From contig NZ_CBTY010000009.1 in the NCBI RefSeq assembly GCF_000723185.1, positions 372,001-436,000 on the forward strand: a DNA stretch of 64,000 nt, written 5' to 3'. This DNA comes from Candidatus Nitrosotenuis uzonensis (lineage in GTDB: Archaea; Thermoproteota; Nitrososphaeria; Nitrososphaerales; Nitrosopumilaceae). The notes beneath the pieces are model-generated. The model was not told where the DNA came from, searched no databases, and saw only the letters and a program-made list of their open reading frames with translations. A program made the translations under genes and the position numbers. Numbering within the stretch: position 1 is the first letter of the stretch; every line of letters starts with the position of its first letter. Below, one piece after another: positions 60,859 through 64,000 of this stretch.

Positions 60859-61230
60859 ATGGGCATTCTTGAAAATCTTGACGGGTTTGAGCCAAAAAAG
60901 GCAACGGAATCCCTCAATCTTTTGTTGGAAACCAGAAGCAATGAATTCAAAGAGCTTGCTGCAGGCATGGGCATACCCACAACTGCAAAGAACTGGGAGC
61001 ACATAATTCTGAAATTCTGTCTTGATTTTACTGTCTGTTTTCACACAATGACATCGGTTGAGGGCCCCAATGATACGACAGAGGAAAGCCACAACAAGAT
61101 TCACCAGTGCATGACGCTGCTAAGGCAGATTGCACATGGCAGAACAAGCATGATCGAGTTTACTCACTTGCAGAATCTTGCCTACTCACTTGCAGAGGAA
61201 TACAAGACAATATACAAAAGACTCAGATGA
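60859..61230 (+). CDS. Helical protein of unknown function
   Basis: A 123-residue protein (ILENLDGFEPKKATESLNLLLETRSNEFKELAAGMGIPTTAKNWEHIILKFCLDFTVCFHTMTSVEGPND...) that looks all-helical and unrelated to known families by eye. Leaderless with GTTAAATATCG about 26 nt before the ATG. Its stop abuts the end of the zinc-finger gene. Confidence 0.6.
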   Translation: MGILENLDGFEPKKATESLNLLLETRSNEFKELAAGMGIPTTAKNWEHIILKFCLDFTVCFHTMTSVEGPNDTTEESHNKIHQCMTLLRQIAHGRTSMIEFTHLQNLAYSLAEEYKTIYKRLR

Positions 61231-61509
61231 TCAAGGATATGTTGCCATCTGGCTCTCGATTAGATTACGGTATGCCCACTCAATAAGCTCTTTTTTTGTG
61301 TGAGCCCATCTTATATGTCCGGCGTATTCTGTTTTGTCCCTGATGTGTCTTGGATAAGCACCAAGCGGGCATTTTTCAAAATTATCTACAACGTATGCTA
61401 TCATTGCTTCCCTGTGCGATGCAAGATGCTTTAACCACTGAACTTTTGCAGCATATATAGGTCTTGGATTTGCACAAAAGACACATACGGCTCTGTTGTG
61501 CATGCTCAT
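61231..61509 (-). CDS. Zinc-finger-like protein downstream of PNPOx
   Basis: A 92-residue protein from ATG 61509: CVFCANPRPIYAAKVQWLKHLASHREAMIAYVVDNFEKCPLGAYPRHIRDKTEYAGHIRWAHTKKEL, with CxxC and paired His suggesting one or two zinc sites. A longer frame to 61587 would overlap the PNPOx gene. It begins four bases after that gene's stop, so the two are co-transcribed from the site-E promoter. Confidence 0.65.
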   Translation of the reverse strand: MSMHNRAVCVFCANPRPIYAAKVQWLKHLASHREAMIAYVVDNFEKCPLGAYPRHIRDKTEYAGHIRWAHTKKELIEWAYRNLIESQMATYP

Positions 61510-61513
61510 ATCT

Positions 61514-61990
61514 TTACCACTGCATGTTTGCCGCATTAAGAGATTCTTCTGTGGCCTCAAGTCCCAGTGGAGAATCTGAAAGTTCATTTGGATTCAAGGA
61601 ATAGAATATTTTCGGTACAAACTTGACTAGGTGTGGATTTTTATTTTCTTTGAGTATGCGTTGTCTGTGCTCTCTTGTGAGCCTGTCGATTATTCTAGCA
61701 GTTATGTCAGCTCTTGTTTTTTTGTCGATTACAACTTGCACCTTTCCTTTTATTTGGTAACCTCCAAGTCTTTTTTTGTCAAACACTGTAATACTACACC
61801 ATGGATTTGTTTGAAAGTTCCGATATGTTTTATGTTTGAAAAGCTCAAGCCAGTATATAGTACCATCAGGTGCCAAAAAGAAGGTTGTTCTTGGAGATAC
61901 ATTCGGCATTCCCATCTTGTCAGCAGTCCCCACTACGAATGCCTTTTCTTTCCGGATCAGCTGCTTTATCTTCTCTGGGATTAGAACCAT
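61514..61990 (-). CDS. Second pyridoxamine 5'-phosphate oxidase-like protein
   Basis: A 158-residue split-barrel flavin-binding-type protein: EKAFVVGTADKMGMPNVSPRTTFFLAPDGTIYWLELFKHKTYRNFQTNPWCSITVFDKKRLGGYQIKGKVQVV, then an extra C-terminal helix and tail absent from the paralogue at 47.0 kb. TATA CTTAATAC (62014-62021) is 26 nt before the ATG; site E lies at -44. Substrate unknown. Confidence 0.82.
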   Translation of the reverse strand: MVLIPEKIKQLIRKEKAFVVGTADKMGMPNVSPRTTFFLAPDGTIYWLELFKHKTYRNFQTNPWCSITVFDKKRLGGYQIKGKVQVVIDKKTRADITARIIDRLTREHRQRILKENKNPHLVKFVPKIFYSLNPNELSDSPLGLEATEESLNAANMQW

Positions 61991-62029
61991 GCTTAGTTGC
62001 CCAAATCCAATTGTATTAAGAATAAAATA

Positions 62030-62038
62030 TGATTATCA
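62030..62038. promoter_or_regulatory. TGATWATCA site E (PNPOx-like gene, centre -44)
   Basis: TGATTATCA centred 44 bp before the ATG at 61990, eight bases upstream of the TATA (62014-62021): the same layout as sites A, B, D and F. Confidence 0.6.
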
Positions 62039-62047
62039 GTCTTGGTT

Positions 62048-62473
62048 TTATTTTATTATTAAAACGGAACATAGAGAATGGTTTGCTATTTTTGATGATA
62101 CCGAGCCTAGAAGGAATTGTAGTACAGCGCCAAGCCCCTTGCTTCCAACCACTATCAGATCCGTTCCATCCGATTTGGAGAATTTTATTACCTCGCTTGC
62201 TATATTGCCCTCTTTTGTGACTAATTTTGGCTCAATGCCACATTCTCTTGCTATCTTTTGCGCCCTTTCGAGTGAGGATTTTGCATATTTGCGCAAGATT
62301 TTCGTGTATTCTCCTCCCGCCAAAAGATCCGATTTTTTTGTTCTTTCCACCACGTGGATTAATGTTATTTGTGAAGAATATTTTTTTGCAAGATCGCAGG
62401 CACGTCTGAGCGCTGCTTCTGAATATTTGGAGCCGTCACAGCATACAAGGATCTTGGAGAAACCAGATACCAT
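62048..62473 (-). CDS. Universal stress protein (UspA family)
   Basis: A 141-residue Usp: FSKILVCCDGSKYSEAALRRACDLAKKY with a Cys-Cys in place of the usual Pro-Ile/Leu, and GSKGLGAVLQFLLGSVSSKIANHS as nucleotide loop. The short ORF at 62498-62620 precedes it by 24 bases and may be its leader. Confidence 0.9.
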   Translation of the reverse strand: MVSGFSKILVCCDGSKYSEAALRRACDLAKKYSSQITLIHVVERTKKSDLLAGGEYTKILRKYAKSSLERAQKIARECGIEPKLVTKEGNIASEVIKFSKSDGTDLIVVGSKGLGAVLQFLLGSVSSKIANHSLCSVLIIK

Positions 62474-62497
62474 ACTACAAAATGCGATGAAGCGGAT

Positions 62498-62620
62498 TTA
62501 ATCATTGTGTAGATTACTAACAAGAAAAGACGAGAATGCAAAAAAGGCATACCGAAGTACACTTTTGAGGTTATCACCCCGCATTCCCGTCCACACGCAC
62601 GAGAATTTCTTCTCGTACAT
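62498..62620 (-). CDS. Possible 40-residue leader ORF
   Basis: Frame MYEKKFSCVWTGMRGDNLKSV...SFLVSNLHND from ATG 62620 to TAA 62498, before the Usp gene. TATA GTTTAACT (62643-62649) is about 26 nt upstream and site F lies at -41, so transcription probably starts at the ATG. A 7-bp hairpin (ACGAGAA 62599-62605, TTCTCGT 62610-62616) covers its first codons. It may be a small protein, a leader peptide or just the mRNA leader of the Usp gene. Confidence 0.4.
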   Translation of the reverse strand: MYEKKFSCVWTGMRGDNLKSVLRYAFFAFSSFLVSNLHND

Positions 62621-62656
62621 TTCTAATGTGTTTTCATGACAGTTAAACACTGATCA

Positions 62657-62665
62657 TGATTATCA
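62657..62665. promoter_or_regulatory. TGATWATCA site F (short ORF/Usp unit, centre -41)
   Basis: TGATTATCA (part of TGATCATGATTATCA) centred 41 bp upstream of the ATG at 62620, eight bases before its TATA. It is about 78 bp before the divergent Usp gene at 62740. Confidence 0.55.
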
Positions 62666-62739
62666 ATAATGAAAATTGCAGATTACCATTGGTGATAGTA
62701 CATAGTATGTTTAAATAAAATCAACGAGGACGGAACTTG

Positions 62740-63168
62740 TTGATACAAACCAGAATTAAAAAAATTCTTGTGCCGATGGACGGCTCTGCAACCTCCTTCA
62801 AGGCACTTGCACAGGCAATAGAAATTGCACGTACGTGTCAGGCTACAATTCTAGGAATAAATGCGATATCGTTTCTGCCTGCAGAGTTTATGCCATCCGT
62901 CGTTCCATACAAGATTTACCAAAAAAAAGAGGCTGGCAAGTTTATGGAAAAGGCAAAACTGAAAGCAGCAAAAAAAGGCATACTATTCAAGTACATGATA
63001 GTTTATGGGAATCCAGTAGATCAAGTAATTAACACGGCCAAATCCAAAAAGTTTGATCTTATAGTTATTGGCGCAAGAGGTAAGGGAAGGATAGCAGAGG
63101 TATTCCTTGGAAGCGTTTCAAACGCAATACTACACAAATCCCAGATTCCAGTCATGATAGTAAAATAA
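62740..63168 (+). CDS. Universal stress protein (UspA family)
   Basis: About 142 residues starting at one of two adjacent TTG codons (62737/62740; TTTAAATAA is centred 26 nt upstream). KKILVPMDGSATSFKALAQAIEIART and GARGKGRIAEVFLGSVSNAILHKSQIPVMIVK are the Usp signatures. The next Usp starts four bases after its stop, so the two form an operon. Confidence 0.92.
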   Translation: MIQTRIKKILVPMDGSATSFKALAQAIEIARTCQATILGINAISFLPAEFMPSVVPYKIYQKKEAGKFMEKAKLKAAKKGILFKYMIVYGNPVDQVINTAKSKKFDLIVIGARGKGRIAEVFLGSVSNAILHKSQIPVMIVK

Positions 63169-63172
63169 GCAT

Positions 63173-63637
63173 ATGAACTACCAAAGAATTCTAGTTCCCT
63201 ATGATGGCTCCAAATTCTCAAAAAGCGCACTAAATGAAGCCGTCAAGATTGCCAGAAATGGAGGTGGAACGATCTATTTGTGTACTGTTATAACTGCTGG
63301 AAACGTGGTACCCCCTGGAGCCCTAATGGGGCTTTTACGTAGTGCATCAAAGGGCGAATTAAGACAGAGGCTGCTAAAATCCGCAAGGGCCGAGGCAAAA
63401 AAGATGCTCTCTGCACAGATAAAACATTGCGAAAAGGAAGGAGTTGCTGCGCAGTACGATATAGTGGCAAATGAGGATATCGCTCTTGACATACTAGGAA
63501 TTGCAAAAAAGAGAAAAGCTGACCTGATTGTGATTGGAAGTCAGGGACTTCATGGCATAAGTAAAATAAAGTCCTTAGGTAGTGTTAGCAGAAAAGTTTC
63601 AGAGTTTGCAAGCTGCCCAGTACTCATAGTTAGATAG
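63173..63637 (+). CDS. Universal stress protein (UspA family)
   Basis: A 154-residue Usp: YQRILVPYDGSKFSKSALNEAVKIARNGGGTIYLCTVI, a longer middle with GALMGLLRSASKGELRQRL, and GSQGLHGISKIKSLGSVSRKVSEFA as nucleotide loop. It follows another Usp directly and overlaps the convergent phosphoribosyltransferase gene by eight bases. Confidence 0.92.
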   Translation: MNYQRILVPYDGSKFSKSALNEAVKIARNGGGTIYLCTVITAGNVVPPGALMGLLRSASKGELRQRLLKSARAEAKKMLSAQIKHCEKEGVAAQYDIVANEDIALDILGIAKKRKADLIVIGSQGLHGISKIKSLGSVSRKVSEFASCPVLIVR

Positions 63638-64000
63638 ATTTGCGGTACTTTGAGAGTATGTTGACTACTATTTGATCGGGTATTTGATCAAATTTTCTGT
63701 AGAATTGCCCGACCGATGTGAATTCTTGTGGAATCTCAATGGCAATTATGGTGATTCCAAATTGTTTTATTATCTCATGCGTGATATACGGGATCACCGG
63801 AGTTGCCAGAATTATGTCGGTAACGTTCTTTTGTTCTAGCCATTTTAGAATGGCACATACTGTGGAACCAGTAGCAATACCATCGTCTGTTAGAATCACG
63901 GTTTTGTTGTCAAAATTGTATTCAGTATTTCCACGATACGTCATAATCTGTCGCATGACTTCGTTTTTCTTTTTAATAATTTCTTGCCTAAATTTAGGAT
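63630..64000 (-). CDS. Phosphoribosyltransferase domain protein, N-terminus outside window
   Basis: The frame stays open to the window edge (PKFRQEIIKKKNEVMRQIMTYRGN...), so the gene continues beyond 64000. VILTDDGIATGSTVCAILKWLEQ is the PRPP loop; IILATPVIPYITHEIIKQFGITIIAIEIPQEFTSVGQFYRKFDQIPDQIV is the typical end of the 'erythromycin-esterase-neighbour' PRTase group that sits beside Usp and stress genes in many organisms. The acceptor base is unknown. Confidence 0.8.
   Translation of the reverse strand, partial: PKFRQEIIKKKNEVMRQIMTYRGNTEYNFDNKTVILTDDGIATGSTVCAILKWLEQKNVTDIILATPVIPYITHEIIKQFGITIIAIEIPQEFTSVGQFYRKFDQIPDQIVVNILSKYRKSI

Noticed and set aside
1-64000. CRISPR array or cas genes
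   Set aside because: No regularly spaced repeats were seen and no Cas-like protein is present.

Overview
The window is from an ammonia-oxidising-type thaumarchaeon (Nitrososphaerota), probably of the Nitrosopumilus/Nitrosarchaeum/Nitrosotenuis side. The evidence is a roughly 1,739-residue thaumarchaeal S-layer protein, an Amt/PII pair, a TFB gene, archaeal-type methionine adenosyltransferase and AMP phosphorylase, and many TATA boxes centred about 26 nt upstream of a start codon (leaderless mRNAs, often with TTG or GTG starts). Only occasional Shine-Dalgarno sites are visible.

1-12.5 kb: secreted subtilase (partial) with a membrane partner, the S-layer gene with a strong promoter, a sugar-phosphate isomerase, a ubiquitin-like/E1 fusion and threonine synthase. 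12-21 kb: a histidine operon hisG-D-C-(HAD phosphatase)-B-H-A-F, with hisI separated from hisF by a live vapBC pair and a decayed second toxin-antitoxin pair. A relic that looks like an IS200/IS605 right end sits between hisB and hisH. 21-27.2 kb: ahcY, tRNA-Ala(CGC), then an A+T-rich island with two convergent genes that look like the two halves of a conjugation-type ATPase, a DMT transporter, a small zinc-finger membrane protein and an AbrB-like microprotein.

27-36 kb: CBS protein, secreted HELLH protein, an overlapping ccdA-YHS-thioredoxin operon facing an AsnC/TRASH metal regulator, a dead RelBE-like pair, thioredoxin, PRC-barrel/zinc-ribbon protein and signal peptidase. 36-49 kb: DUF151, Usp, AMP phosphorylase, TFB, PII, cysteine-rich microproteins, PRPP synthetase, truncated nitroreductase, RtcB, MAT, AmmeMemoRadiSam enzyme, AmtB and GlnK. 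49-64 kb: a stress/signalling cluster (five of the window's six Usp proteins, four of its five CBS proteins, two Hsp20, PAC2, cupredoxin, SDR, two phosphoribosyltransferases, PNPOx-like) with many short genes.

The most notable unexplained signal is the 9-bp palindrome TGATWATCA. Seven copies lie in intergenic DNA between 41 and 63 kb. Five are centred 41-45 bp upstream of leaderless starts, and the amtB pair is displaced by about one and two further helical turns. The candidate regulon joins PII, AmtB, PRPP synthetase, a nitroreductase fragment, a CBS protein, a PNPOx-like protein and a short ORF leading into a Usp gene. A second notable signal is a 16-bp perfect palindrome between a winged-helix regulator and a divergent 46-residue microprotein. 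All functional assignments are from reading the sequence; no database search was run.
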